64,000 bases of DNA from Fulvia fulva (GCF_020509005.1 NC_063021.1:2914001-2978000); one strand, 5' to 3'; counted from the stretch's first letter, positions 36,111-48,655 are shown. Numbers and translations: made by a program. Notes: generated by a model not told the origin, from the sequence alone.

Positions 36111-36909
36111 CTTCTCTACCTTATATATATATAGGTGTTACGACTATATTAGCGACTATATCGGCTTTAGTAGTATCGGGCTCGATAGTTATCGGCGGTA
36201 GTAGTACTAGATACTAGCCTTCGAGTAGTAGGAAGTCGGGATGATCGGCTCGCTAAAGTAACGAGGTATAAAAGTAGTTATCGAGTCCTACTATAGCGTC
36301 CGATAATCTTAGTTTATATAAGAGCTTAGCTAGTATAACTTCTATTATCTAGTACGGGCTAGCGTATCTTCTATCGAGCTTCTTAGATAGTCGAGTCGTA
36401 CGGATGTTCTTAGTGCTTAGGTATACCTAGTCGCCTACTTTATAGTCTAGCGGGATGCTTCGGTAGCGGTTTACTACTTTAGCTTAGAGAGCTTATAATA
36501 TCCGTATGTTTTCTTAAAGGTGCTTATAAAGGTCGTAAATCCGGCGTACGAAGGCTTTAGCCGATCGCGTATCTAGTCGCTAGAGAGTATGTAGTCCTCC
36601 CTCTTTTCTAGTACTTAGGTCTACGCGCTCTATAAACTTAGGGTTATAGCCTAAAGTAGCGTAGAATAGCGACATACTAGTAGTTTTAGAAAGGTAGTTA
36701 TTAATCGCAAACTAAGCTAGACAAAGCTATTCTACCTAGTCATCTTATACCTCGTTAGTAAATATACAGAGATACTATTCTATTACTTAGTTAGTACGTT
36801 CCGACTGTCTATTAGTTTCTAGGTAGTATAAAGAACTTAGCTTACGACTTATACGAAGTATCTTATAAAGTTTCTTCTAGAAGGTAGTAACCTATTATTT
36901 GCTACGGTC
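36111..36909 (-). pseudogene. Gypsy D integrase C-terminal part (continuation)
   Basis: This is the reverse complement of the gypsy pol region corresponding to about 6393-7192 of gypsy A (integrase end and linker to the chromodomain). It continues the element seen at 31591-32537. It is cut at 36909 by the 5' LTR of gypsy C, in the integrase core just before the second catalytic Asp is reached. Stops are RIP-type. Confidence 0.85.
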
Positions 36910-37093
36910 TATTACGGGTAGCCCGCGACCCCTTACTATAGCTACGTCGGCCCGGGTGAGCTACGGACCTTCCGTATCGGGTTAGCGCGGCTTAGCTTTA
37001 CTTTATAACTTTGCCGCGCCTTACGCTCCTCTTATATTACTTCGTAGAACAACAACTCTCTTATTCGGACCCTATAGTACGCGCGCCCTTATA
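36910..37093 (+). repeat. Gypsy C 5' LTR
   Basis: 184 bp, tattacgggtag to ccttata, homologous to the gypsy A LTRs with scattered changes. It is followed by gtttattctactaccc, as in gypsy A. Confidence 0.88.
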
Positions 37094-37319
37094 GTTTATT
37101 CTACTACCCTACCTAGATCGCGGGTCTAGGTAAGGGACGCGTACTAATAGGAACAGACAGAACTATAAAACTCGAAGAACGCGTAGAGTCGTATTAGAAC
37201 ATAGAATACGGTAAGGCGTATAGCGCGTAAATACCTAGAGAACGTAACGCGGCGATATTATTAGTAGGTAGTCGCGCGCTCGTAGATAGTTAGGAAATAG
37301 GCATCGTCACGCCTCCCCC

Positions 37320-39370
37320 GAACCTAGATAACATAACTTTATAGACAAAGGGCGGTATACTACCGCTACTAAAGCCTAAGGGCAAAGGTAAGTAGCGTAT
37401 ATCTCTTTTCCCCGACCTCTCCTCTTTTCCTCGGAGTTAGACATAGGACGATAACCGGTAGGTTATAGTAGACACCGGTGTCGCGCTATAATAGGGAATT
37501 GATAAAGCTTACTAGAGAGCCTTCGAGCGAGAAGAAGGTAGTAAGATTGACTTTATAGAACTGTTCGAGTTTAAGCTCGAAGAGAACCTAGGCGGCGACC
37601 TAGACGAGGTGTACCTATTACTCGACGAGGTAGAGTACATTCTCGTATCCGAATACTAGAATGTTATACTAAACAAACTTACGACCCTCGTATCCTAGTA
37701 CCCGAAGACTACCTACGACTTCGTACTATAGGTAGTAAATATAGCGATCACTAAAGGTAGACAACTCGATATAATAGAGCGAGCTAATAACCTCTAGAAC
37801 ACCTAGTATACTACGCTATATACCGAGTATAACCGCACCTATAAGATACTACGAAGCGAGGAGGCTATAATATAGAAGATAGCCGTAGACCTAAAGAGTA
37901 AGAAGGATTATAACCTAGCAAAGTTATAAGAGGTAGAGAAGAAGTATAGGAAGGCTAATAACCTATATAAGTAATTTAGCGAGATTTATAAAAAGGAGAA
38001 GAAGAAGGTATAGGATGCCGGAGCTAAGAACTAGGCTCTATAGAAGGAGGTTGACGATCTAAAGACTCGACTCTAAGCTACTAAAGACACTATATAGTAT
38101 AGAGGTAGGGGCCGCTCTAGTCGCTAACCCTCCTACTTACCTCCGCGCGAGACTTTACTCGAGTAGCTAATACGTAAGTATCGTAAAGCTACTAGTAGAG
38201 GCGGCGGCGGCGGAGGTAGTAGTAACGATAATAATAACAGTAATAGTAATAACGACCGAGGACGTAATAGAAACCGTCTACGACCTAATAACAATAACGG
38301 TCGCGACTCTCGAGCGCGTAATACCCGTATATAGACTCTCCTAACCTAACTTTTAGAACGCCTATTTACTATTAACCGTACTCTAATACGCGGTATCGAG
38401 GTTAGTAAGGGCGTACCTAACCCGAAGTACTTTAAGAACAATAACGACCCTAACTTCGACAGTTAGTATAGTAGCGTACTTCTTAAGCTAACTATAGCTA
38501 CTTTCCGCTCCGAGGTAGACGGCCTACGTTTTATATATAGATAGATATAGGGTGACCCTTAGAGAAGTATTAAGCCGAGGATCCCCGTGCCTAGACAATA
38601 ATCATTTAACGAGTTTAAGACTAGTAAAGAACTACTAGATTAGATAACTCGCTAGTACGGTACCCGTAACGAAGGAACTAAGACTATAGTTAACATCGCT
38701 ACCTATAAGTAGGAGTAGGGCGAGACCTTTATTACCTTCTACGCTCGCTACTCGAAGCTACGTACTTAGATAGAGTAGACCGACGAGACTAAGCTAATAT
38801 TGTTTCGTAACCGCCTAAACCGTAAGTACTTTATTAAGACTTTCGGCGATAGGGAAATAGATAGACGCTTATATAATATATAGGATATTATTAAGGAATA
38901 TACGGTATTAGATAAGAGCTTCTACGAGACCGACCGACTATATCTATAGAAGGAGCGCCTACGTAGTAACCCTAATTCGAATAATAACGGCGTATAGGGC
39001 GGTAGTAATACCGTAGGCGCCGTAGCTACTAGTACGACCGCTATAATCGTCTAGCGACTACTATAATACGTAGGTACGAAGAAGAAGGAGGACCTACTAG
39101 TTTACTTATAGAACCTGCCTTTATCAAACCGTAAGGAGCGGGAGGACCTTAAGAAGTAGGGTAAGTACTACCGCTACCGTATAGGCTCGTACGTATTAAC
39201 GAACCCTAAATACCCGATATATAGTTACGATAGCGACTACCGCCCTCTACGTCTACGAAATAACGCGAACGCTAACCCGAACCTTAGCTCCCTTACTACC
39301 GACCTATAGTAATATAGAAATGGCACGACCGCTACCTAAGCGTAGTAGATAGTAGTTGATAACCGAACTT
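37320..39370 (+). pseudogene. Gypsy C gag (RIP-dead)
   Basis: Homologous to 1210-3260 along its length. It has a Glu/Lys-rich stretch near 37850-38030 and a basic Gly/Asn-rich stretch near 38100-38330. The knuckle near 39167-39245 has Tyr in place of zinc ligands. Limits are approximate. Confidence 0.65.
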
Positions 39371-39599
39371 TCTAAGACAGAAAGAGCCTAAGATTAAGAG
39401 ATATAGAATATAAGAGACGGACTATAGTAAGGAGCTTAAGATATCGGTATATATACTAGATAAATAATAACTAGCTATATACCCTTATATAGTATTACCC
39501 GTAATGATATAATATAAAAAGGCTCGCGGCCTTATAGATTCTACCTCTATCTCTCTCTTTCTTAATTAGAATTTATACGTAAATATATAACCCCCTTAA

Positions 39600-42500
39600 T
39601 CCCTTTAACGAAGAACAGACGATTAATACTAGGAGATAGATCGGCTATAGTACGTCAGATCATATATATAGCCCTTATAGACGTAGTTATCGGCGGTTAT
39701 TACGAGTAAACACTATACTACGTTACCGACCTCGAATACGATATCGTCTTTAGACTACCGTAGCTCTTTGCGTATAACTCGAACATCTTCTAGGAAACTA
39801 GCGAGGTAGCGTTTAGATCTAACTACTACTTCGTTTACTATCTATATAACAAGACATCGACAATAGTACAATCTCTAAACTATATCGGTAGAACCTCGTA
39901 AACGAAATATAGACTAAAGTCCTTTACTAGCGAATTAGTAGGATTGATAGCCGGAGGGGCGGAGCTAAATGTGTCCGCTCTAGAGGTAGATAAAGAGGTG
40001 GATTACTAGGAAGTCTCGTAGCGCGTATAGAAGATGTACGCGTACCGGCCTAGGGCCGAGTACTTCTATATTATGCCTACGGGGCTCGAGGATAACGATA
40101 ATAACGATAATAGCCTTAAACTAAGCGCGATAGTAGCTAATAACCTAGATTAGTTCTTAAATAAGTAGTTTAACTACAATCCTAAAGAGAAGCTCCCGCC
40201 TATATACTACGACATTATAGATACTTTCTTAGTAAAGGACTACGATAGACTCCTACCTTACCGACTAGGTATCGACTACGAGATTTATATTAAACCCGGT
40301 AGACCTTAAGAACCGCTATATCGAAAGCTATACGGACTAGCCGCGAAGGAGAATAAAGCCGTTAAGAAATAGTTACTCGAACAGACTTTAGAAGGTAAGG
40401 TACGTAAGGCCGGTTAGAAGATAAGCTAGTTACCGGTACCGGTATTAGTAGTAAGAAAGCCTAGAGGAGGGCTACGAGTATATATTAACTACCGTAGGCT
40501 AAACGCTATTACTATTAAGAATCGCTATCCTATTCTATTAATATAGGAAACACTTAACCGTATATACGGAAAGAAGTACTTTACGGAACTAGATATTATA
40601 GTAGCCTTTAATAAGTTACGTATCGCGGAAGGGCACGAGTAGCTAATAGCTTTCGTAATACGCTACGGTATATACGAATGCCTCGTATTACCGTTCGGCC
40701 TCTATAACGGACCCGTAACCTTTTAGTTATATATTAATAAGGTTCTATAGGAACATCTAGATGACTTTGTGTTAGTATATCTAGATAACGTCCTTATCTT
40801 TAGCAACACTCTAGAGGAACACGTCGAATACGTACGAAAGGTATTAATTAAGCTACGGGATACCGGGCTTACTATTAATATCGATAAGTCCGAGTTCTAC
40901 TAGGAACGTATAAAATATCTAGGCCTTATTATTATACCCTAGGGTATCGAGATAGACCCGGAGAAATTGGAATGTATATAGACCTAGGAATTACTAACTA
41001 ATCTTAAGGATGTCTAAGCCTTCCTAGGATTCGCGAACTTCTACCGTAGATTTATCGAGGCCTTCTCTCGTATTATATCCCTATTAACTAACCTAACGAA
41101 GTTAGATAGGCCTAGTAATTATAAGAACCGTAGAATCAACTAGACTAATAATTGCTAGAGAGCATTCGAGGCGTTAAAAGTAGCGTTTAGTAAGGCGGGT
41201 ATACTAGTATACTATATACCGGGTAGGTAGACCGTCGTCGAGACTAACTCCTTAGACTTTATTAATATAGGTATGCTCTTATAATACGACGAATAGGGAG
41301 TGTTATATCCTATAGCTTTCTATTCGAAGAAGCTAAGCCCCTAGGAGTATAATTACGAGATCTACGATAAGGAACTCCTCGCGATTATTAATATATTCGA
41401 AGAGTAGCGCCCGGAGCTTACTTACGAAGTAGACGAGGACGGCGATCTAGTCAAAGTGTTTATAGACTATAAGAACCTCGAATATTTTATAACTACGAAG
41501 TAGCTAAATCGTCGACAAGCGCGATAGGCAGAATTTCTATTACAATTTAACTTCTAGATTATATACCGCCTAGGTATATAAGGAACGAAGCTAGATAGCC
41601 TAACGAGACGTAGCTAGGACCTTCCGTAGGGGGTGGACGATCCGAGAAATTAGTACTAGTATTAGACATTACTTCCGCTAGAGCGATTCCTTAAGGTCGA
41701 CTCTATATAAGCTACTATCGAAGATACGCCCGAAGAAGAAGAGACGACTCCTCTCAATCCTAAAGTAATCGAGTTTATTCTAGAACTAGAATAGGTACTA
41801 CAAACATATCTAGTACTAGCTTAGGAAGTATAGACTACGAATAAAGCCGAAGTCGAAGCTAAACTCGAGTACCGTATAACGACTACTTACGCTCTAGACT
41901 AAGAACTTAAGGTGGTAATTAAGATACTACGGAAAGATAGTACTATCCCTCTACTCTTATAGAAGGCGAAGATATACCCTACGTACTATAAGGTAGATAG
42001 TGACATATTATATATACGAAGTTAGTACGATAGTTAGAGCCTATAGGTACCCGATAACTAGGCCCTACGGACTCAGCTTATAAGAATGAATTATAACCCT
42101 CTAGTAGTAGGACATCTAGGACGAGATCGAACCTATAAACTCGTAGTACGAGAATTCTATTAGCCTGGCTTAGTAAGATTAGTACGTAGATATACCGCGA
42201 ATTGCCGTATATACCGTACGACTAAATCTCTATACTCCTAGCTACCTAGATTATTATACCTACTTTTAGTACCGGACCGACCTTAGAGGCATATCGCGGT
42301 AGAATTCGTAGTCGGACTTCCTAATAGCACCCTCGATAGTATAACCTATAATAATATTATAACCGTAATAGATAGGCTAACGAAGGAAGTCGAGCTGATT
42401 CCGATCGGAGCGATAACTATATAGAATACGGCAAGACTTTTCCTTAAGTATATATTCTCCCGACGCGGATTTCCTAATACTATTACTTTAGACCGCGGCA

Positions 42501-43520
42501 AATAATAGGTTACTACCTTCTAGAAGAAACTTTATAAGATGCTTCGTATATCTCGTAAGCTAAGTTCTTTATACTACCTAGAAACTAATAGACAGTCGGA
42601 ACGTACTAACTAAGTAATAGAATAGTATCTCTGTATATTTACTAACGAGGTATAAGATGACTAGGTAGAATAGCTTTGTCTAGCTTAGTTTGCGATTAAT
42701 AACTACCTTTCTAAAACTACTAGTATGTCGCTATTCTACGCTACTTTAGGCTATAACCCTAAGTTTATAGAGCGCGTAGACCTAAGTACTAGAAAAGAGG
42801 GAGGACTACATACTCTCTAGCGACTAGATACGCGATCGGCTAAAGCCTTCGTACGCCGGATTTACGACCTTTATAAGCACCTTTAAGAAAACATACGGAT
42901 ATTATAAGCTCTCTAAGCTAAAGTAGTAAACCGCTACCGAAGCATCCCGCTAGACTATAAAGTAGGCGACTAGGTATACCTAAGCACTAAGAACATCCGT
43001 ACGACTCGACTATCTAAGAAGCTCGATAGAAGATACGCTAGCCCGTACTAGATAATAGAAGTTATACTAGCTAAGCTCTTATATAAACTAAGATTATCGG
43101 ACGCTATAGTAGGACTCGATAACTACTTTTATACCTCGTTACTTTAGCGAGCCGATCATCCCGACTTCCTACTACTCGAAGGCTAGTATCTAGTACTACT
43201 ACCGCCGATAACTATCGAGCCCGACACTATAGAAGCCGATATAGTCGCTAATATAGTCGTAACACCTATATATATATAAGGTAGAGAAGATCTTAGATAT
43301 ATATACCCGTAAGCGAGTAGGTAAAGTAAAGAAGGGGTAGAAGCGTAAAGTAGACACTTAGTATAAGGTAAAATAGCTTAGATATTAGAATAAGGAGGAT
43401 AGTAAGACCTAGTAACCGGCTAAGAACATATTTAAATACGCGGCCGCCGCTATTATAGACTTTTACTATAACCGGCCGGGGTTATCTAGGCCTATAGGCT
43501 TCGTAGCTCTATCTAATTAG
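39600..43520 (+). pseudogene. Gypsy C pol (RIP-dead, truncated)
   Basis: Protease, RT, RNase H and integrase run in frame 2, followed by part of the chromodomain. The RT box again reads YLDN (40778-40789). RNase H lies near 41235-41390. The integrase core starts near 42295 and its NRQSERTN-type block is near 42585-42610. The chromodomain is near 43275-43470. Truncation occurs about 50 bases after the chromodomain. Stops fall at expected Gln and Trp. Independent loss of the same active-site Asp as in gypsy A fits a shared TpG in the GATGAC codon pair. Confidence 0.85.
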
Positions 43521-44144
43521 GTGATACTATACGACGACATCACTATCGTACAGTATAACGTAAATAAAAGTAGGGATAAGGTCTAGCGCCACTTTCTATA
43601 AGAGCTAGACCCGCTACGGTACTACGTTATTACGGTATAGGAACTATAGATTAACCCCTACGTAGGACTCCTAGCCACTTATAATGACCGGAGATACTAT
43701 ACCGTAATCGCGGGCTAACGAGGCGTTATCCCGAGGACATATATATACGTAAGTAAGACTATAGACCTTGAGTCGTAGAAGGTTATACTACCGTAGTAGG
43801 GCAACCTAGGAGACATAACATTAATCTAGATCGACACGACACAAGGCCCTATCTAGATCTATAACGTTTATAACCCGCTACCGCGGGGTCGGACGAGTAG
43901 GGAACTAGGAACCCTCGCCTACCTAGAGCGGACCCTAAGCTAAGACATAAAGTAAGTACTCCTCGGCGACTTTAACCTCTACTACCTATAGTAGGGACTC
44001 GAATTCACTCCCCCGTACGCGTTTCTAGGGGGGAAGCTACTGGACATAACTATACGCTACGGAATGGCCTTAGTAACACTAAAGGGAACAGAGACGTAGA
44101 AGGCCCGTACTAGTATAAGCACGATCGACCTATACTTTCTATTA
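43521..44144 (+). pseudogene. LINE (+) endonuclease part of ORF2, 5' truncated
   Basis: Start of the plus-strand Tad1-like LINE as preserved here. The endonuclease (APE type) cuts target DNA. Readable blocks are IVQYNVNKSRDKVQ (about 43543), NVYNPLP (about 43864) and the catalytic-type GDFN at 43965-43976. It aligns with the minus-strand LINE (reverse complement of about 54655-55275). Everything upstream, including ORF1, is missing. The last five bases (tatta, 44140-44144) are the copia target. Confidence 0.85.
44140..44144. other. Copia target site duplication, left copy
   Basis: tatta, identical to 48874-48878. A 5-bp duplication is the normal product of integrase-mediated insertion. Confidence 0.9.
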
Positions 44145-44362
44145 TGTTAAACAGGTACGAGTTGCGCAGCAGTGGAAGACGGCGGATCACACGAAAGACG
44201 AAGAAGGACCCAATGGGATAGCGTGTATCTACATACAGTATCGCCGGTGTTGGTGTAGGTGTTTCAGGAGGGACAGCTGTACTCAGGACTTGACTAGCAA
44301 GCCCTGATTACTAATCCCCCTAAGCACTCAATGTTGACCCTATGACCTGCATATTCTCAACA
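44145..44362 (-). repeat. Copia LTR (3' LTR of the element)
   Basis: 218 bp. Against 48656-48873 it has g/a, g/a, c/t and g/a differences; three of the four are TG or CA here and TA there. It is the less mutated of the two. Confidence 0.95.
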
Positions 44363-44375
44363 CTCCCACTCAGGT
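44363..44375 (-). other. Copia polypurine tract
   Basis: Reads ctgagtgggag in the element's direction, directly beside the 3' LTR, as expected for plus-strand priming. Confidence 0.65.
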
Positions 44376-44390
44376 CAGAAGGTCTCAAAC

Positions 44391-46316
44391 AATCCCTTAT
44401 ACAAGCTAGAGCTGCCTCACAAAGTTTTGAAACTGCTGGCCATTGAGGGGCTTAGTCAGCCCATCAGCAACTATGTCCTTTGTGTGGCAGTAATCCACTG
44501 CAATCTTCTTTTGCCACTAGAGATTCCTGACATAGTAGTATGCCACATCAATATGCTTTGACCTGTCATGGACATGGGCATTTTTGACAAAGGTCAAAGC
44601 TGCTTGGTTGTCACCCATAAGCTTCACGGGTCTCAGCTCATCAACAGTACTGCTTGCCTTCATCCTAGGTCGGAATGAACACTCTCCAACCAGGTCAGGA
44701 CACCTCATCTCTCTAAGGACTGCAGCAAGAAACTGTGACTACTTAGCTGCTGCATTCATGGCCATGAACTCAGCCTCCATTGTTGATGTGGCAACAGACT
44801 TCTGCTTCCTACTCATCCAGGACACAGGTGATCCACAAAGGAACCACACATGTCCAAGGATTGAGACTCTGTCTGCCTTGTCTATGGCATAATCAGAATC
44901 TGAGTATCCCTGGAGAATACCTCCTCCTCTTCTGTACATCAAGCCCAGGTCTGGGTATGATCTCAGATATCTGGAGAGTTTCTTCAAGGCTCTAAGATGT
45001 TGCTTTGAAGGGTCAGCAACATATGAGCTGATTCTTCCAAGGGGGAAAGCAAGGTCTGGCCTTGTCATTGTCATTGGCCACATCCAGGTACCATTGCAAC
45101 TCTGGTACTCCTGTTTGTTGCACCTCTCATCCATAGTAGCTGAAGGTCTCAGATCCTCATAGCTGTCCATAGGTGAGAGTGTGGGTGTGGCCTTCTCTGG
45201 AGAGATGCCCATCTTGGCAAGGTTAGTTCGGATGTAGTGTCCTTGATCAAGCTTTACAGTACCTTGGGACCTGTTTCTTGTAATCCTCATTCCAAGGATC
45301 TTCTCAGGTTCCCCAAGATCTTTGATCTTGAACACTCTTCTAAATTCAGCCTTGAACCACTGAACATCTGACAGCTTTGGAGCTGCAATGGGGATGTCAT
45401 CCACATAGGTGAGGACCATGATGTCTCTTCCTCTGTGGATGAGTAGGCATAGATCCACCTGGGACTAGGTGGATCCAATCTGTTCTAGCTTGGCAACACA
45501 GAGCTTGTTCTAATCTCTAGCTGCTTGCTTCAGTCCATACAGGCTTCTAAGGACCTTGAAGACCATATTTGGTGGAATTTCGACACCTGGGGGTGGGATC
45601 ATGTAGATGTCTTCAAGAAGGCTGCTTTCGGTGAAAGCATTGTTCACATCCACCTGGTGCATCTCAAGATCTCTCTCACATACTACAGCCATGAAGACCC
45701 TAAGGGTATCATGCCTAACAGTAGGTGCAAAGGTCTTTTCAAAGTCAACACCATATTTCTGTGAAAACCCTCTTACAACCAGTCTTGCCTTGAACTCTTC
45801 AATGGCTCCACTGATCATTCTTTTCACATCAAAAACCCACTTAGATGTAACCAGGTTTGCACCCCTTGGTAGTACAACTGGATCCAAGGTGTTGTTGCTT
45901 CCTAAGGCAATAAGTTCTTTCTGGATTGCCTCTTTCCACATATGTCCCCAATTGGGGTCTCCCACTGCCTCCTTATAGGACTTTGGGATTGGCACTTCCT
46001 GCCGGTAGGCTATGGCCTGCCTAACAGCAGCAAATGCATATCCCTCCACATCATTCAGGATTTCCTCAACCCAGCTCATAGTTGGATCAAGATGAAACAT
46101 CTGAGCAATCAATGCCCTATGATGCTTGGCTTCATGCTCAGCAGAGCCATCATCTTCATCCCCCCTTGACCTCTTGTTGCCTGCAAGCTGAGGTGGCTGT
46201 TGAGGTTGATCCTCCTGAACAAGTTCCTCTTCCTTTTCTTTTCTTGGAGTCCCCTCTACTCCAATCTTCTGGTACTCTCTAATGTCTTTTGGAGGTTGGG
46301 GAAGTTGCACAAACAC
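44391..46316 (-). pseudogene. Copia reverse transcriptase and RNase H
   Basis: Two long open parts, 45510-46316 and 44739-45458, are in one frame and separated by TAG codons at 45507 (after YGLKQAARD) and 45465. The first part holds the N-terminal RT (KARLVVRGFSQKYGVDFEKT, VDVNNAFTES). The second holds the active site YVDD (45396-45407), the GMRITRN block and TRPDLAF, then RNase H (GYSDSDYA near 44895, MEAEFMA near 44760). It continues past another TAG at 44736 into KLMGDNQAALTF (about 44600) and ADGLTKPLNG (about 44445). All four interior stops are TAG where Gln or Trp is expected. About 640 residues in total, close to a full RT-RH. Confidence 0.92.
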
Positions 46317-46800
46317 TGTTTTAGCAAGGGAAGAATTTCCCTTGCACCATCACTACGGATTGCAGATAGAAAACACCTTGAGCTGTTCTCTACCTGAACC
46401 TTCCATTCCTTTAGAGCTGTAGGAGCATCACTCCTAGCCTTCAAAGGGACTACCCACTTCTTCCTCAAGAAGTTGTCTACAATCTCAAGCCAGTACTTGA
46501 AGCCAAGTCTTGAGACTGCACCTTGAAAAGGCCCACAGATGTCAATAGAGATGAGGGCCAGCCTCTCTCCTTTCCTCTCTGTGGCAGGTCCTTTGAACTT
46601 CCTCATGTCTGCAAGGGAGCAGACCTTGCAGTTCTGGTGTTCAGAAGGAACAGGAATGGGATCTTTCTTGTCAGTGACTCTATGCAGGTTTCTTAGCAGT
46701 CCCTTGCTAAGGTGTGCACATCTTCTATGCTATAGCTCCCACTGGTCCTGGGACTCAGTGGCAGTCATAGCCTGTTCTAATTCACACTCAAAATGTGTAC
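46317..46800 (-). pseudogene. Copia integrase, truncated after the second Asp
   Basis: A pre-integrase His/Cys region is readable near 46600-46720 (LSKGLLRNLHRV, then CKVC). The core begins with the first catalytic Asp in SIDICGPF (46527-46550). The second lies in IRSDGARE (46340-46362). After that the sequence passes in another frame straight into the segment preceding RT (FVQLPQPPKDIREY). The PQ-NGV-ER block with the catalytic Glu and the integrase C-terminus are absent. This looks like an internal deletion of a few hundred bases plus a frame change, so the element cannot integrate on its own. Confidence 0.8.
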
Positions 46801-46828
46801 CTAACTTGGACAGATCCAAGTCATGCTC

Positions 46829-47250
46829 CTATAGAGAGGCATATGCTTGAGGCATAGCTTCAAGCTGCTCTGAAACACTTTGAATGAATGGAACACCCCC
46901 TCTCAGCTTTGTCTGGACAACAGGTTTTCCAGGAAGGGATTTGAGGGTGAAACTGGGCGGTTGGACAGCAAACTGTTGGCTGAACTGATTCCAAGAGACA
47001 AGGCTAACTCCAAGGCCAGGAACAAACAAAACATTCTTCAAGACAATCTGCTTCCCAGAAGGACCACCCATCACTGCACTCCCCTCATGTGTGGCATGTA
47101 GGTAGCCACCCCCAACCTTGATCCACTTCCTCTTCTGAAGAGGTTTCAGGGTCCTGAAAAGTGAATCCTGGTCAGTCATATGGGATGAAGCACAAGAGTC
47201 AAGCAACCACTCTGAGGAGGGGTACTTGCTTTTGGCTTCCACAGTTGAAT
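46829..47250 (-). pseudogene. Copia protease region
   Basis: The aspartic protease of copia Pol is recognisable by WLLDSCASSHMT (47180-47215), the usual D-S/T-G-type active site in its copia D-S-x-A-S-x-H form. It matures the polyprotein. The open stretch runs to 46829. Downstream it meets the pre-integrase region, with a break near 46828 (TAG). Confidence 0.85.
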
Positions 47251-47288
47251 GGGCAACCTCATCAACTTCATCATCCTCTGATGGTGTC

Positions 47289-48060
47289 TCAGGGTCTGAT
47301 AAGTCTTCCTGGGTTGCACAGGCTCTTCCTTGTAAGGTCCTTCATCACCACTAGGATGTCCCTCAGGCTTGGGGATGGGGACCTCGTTCTCGGTGGTGAT
47401 GATTGTCTCTTTGCAACAGAGGTGTTTCCTCTGTTGAGCTTGTCCTTCCTGACAGCATGCTTGGCTCCAGAGAGGTGTGGGCAATCCTTGATCACATGAT
47501 CACCATCACAGAGATGGCAGGTGATCTTGCCCTGGAAACCTCTTCCTACAAACATTGCTGTTTCCTTGGATGCAACTTCCAGCCTGGATTCATGTGACTC
47601 AAGCAGTTGTAGACAATCTTCATATGACAGTCCTGGCTAGGCCAGGATAGTGTTCTTGGTCCCAAGATACACCTCAGGCAGGGCTTGAAGCAGATGCTTC
47701 AGCTTCCTTGTAGGCTCTCTGTAGTGAGCCTCTGCTGGGTCAACTTCAGCAATCCTTCTTACAAGATTGCCAAGGTGGACCCAGGCCTGTCTGATGGTCA
47801 TGCCATCTATCATTCTGAAGTTGATCAATTCTTGAACAACTGTCATTGCATATGCAGCATGAACCTTGCTGTACTTTGCCCTCATCTTGAGCCAGATCTC
47901 TCCAGCTTGTCTCATCTATTTGCTTTCCTCCCAACTGGACTGTATCTTGACTCTTCAAGTCCAGGTAAGGGATCTGATGACTCAGATGGTGTTGAGGAGC
48001 TGGGTGTGCTTGATAATAGATGGCCTCCATCTACAACCCAAAGCACATCTTGAGCTTCAA
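47289..48060 (-). pseudogene. Copia gag with zinc knuckle
   Basis: The capsid-like part lies at 47637-48055 (MRQAGEIWLKMRAKYS, LINFRMIDGMTIRQAW), typical of the UBN2-type copia Gag. A CCHC knuckle CHLCDGDHVIKDCPH lies at about 47478-47522. A TAG at 47634 (Gln position, before PGLSYE) and one at 47916 break the frame, and a frame change occurs toward the protease near 47250-47300. Unlike the chromovirus knuckles here, all zinc ligands are still Cys and His. Confidence 0.85.
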
Positions 48061-48655
48061 GATGGTCTTGTATCAATGAGAACCATGTCCTCTAGTTGTC
48101 CTTGGTTAGGATAGGTGCTGCTCTCCTCCTACCAAGGGTGCTGTGTCCGGTTTCCTCCATGCTTTTATATATAGGACAGGATGGCTGCCTACAGAAGAAA
48201 GGTATTCGTTCGTACGCGATCGGATCGATAGGAGGTGAACCGAACGCGAGGTTGATAGTGGAGAGAATGGCTGTCCACAAGAAAGCGAGGAAAGTCGGTC
48301 GTAAGGATCGTGTTTCTGAGACACTGTCTGTAGCTCTCTCAGGGGAGGGTGTTCTGAGACACTACGGCTCTCTCAGATGGAACAGTTAGTCGATGCGAAC
48401 GCGATGTCCGGAGAGCGACTCTTCTCAGTAAGCTCGCCCACTTGTCTGAGGTATTGGCACAGGCTCCCTGACTCGGAGTCTGACAGTGCCTCACTAGGCT
48501 CTTTCACGTCTTATATGCACCTACAGCGCGGCTGTAGCTTCCTGTGCAATGCGGGTGCGGCCTCCAGTCTGCCTTCCTTTTGTTCTGAAGAGGAATAACT
48601 CTAATACGACTTTGTCGAGGGTGAAACACCGAGTTGCTAACCCGGGCTCATAACC
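48061..48655 (-). promoter_or_regulatory. Copia 5' untranslated region with primer-binding site
   Basis: Between the 5' LTR and gag. It is CpG-rich (for example 48195-48260), in contrast to the gag-pol part. Next to the LTR, in the element's direction, stands ggttatgagcccggg (48641-48655). Its complement, gggctcataacc, matches a tRNA-Met anticodon arm (CAT anticodon). This resembles the half-tRNA priming known for Drosophila copia rather than a CCA-end primer. A direct repeat of gagacact...ctctctcag occurs near 48316-48380. Confidence 0.6.

Larger units (their letters stand above)
36910..43520 (+). mobile_element. Gypsy C chromovirus, 3' truncated
   Basis: A member of the gypsy A family diverged by many substitutions, inserted into gypsy D. 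The 5' LTR is 36910-37093. Internal sequence runs through gag and pol to the chromodomain and stops at 43520 (ctatctaattag), where a LINE begins. There is no 3' LTR, so the target duplication cannot be checked. Confidence 0.88.

Noticed and set aside
45525..46606. Several plus-strand frames of 60-120 codons
   Set aside because: They are antisense to copia RT and integrase, which carry the recognised motifs on the minus strand.
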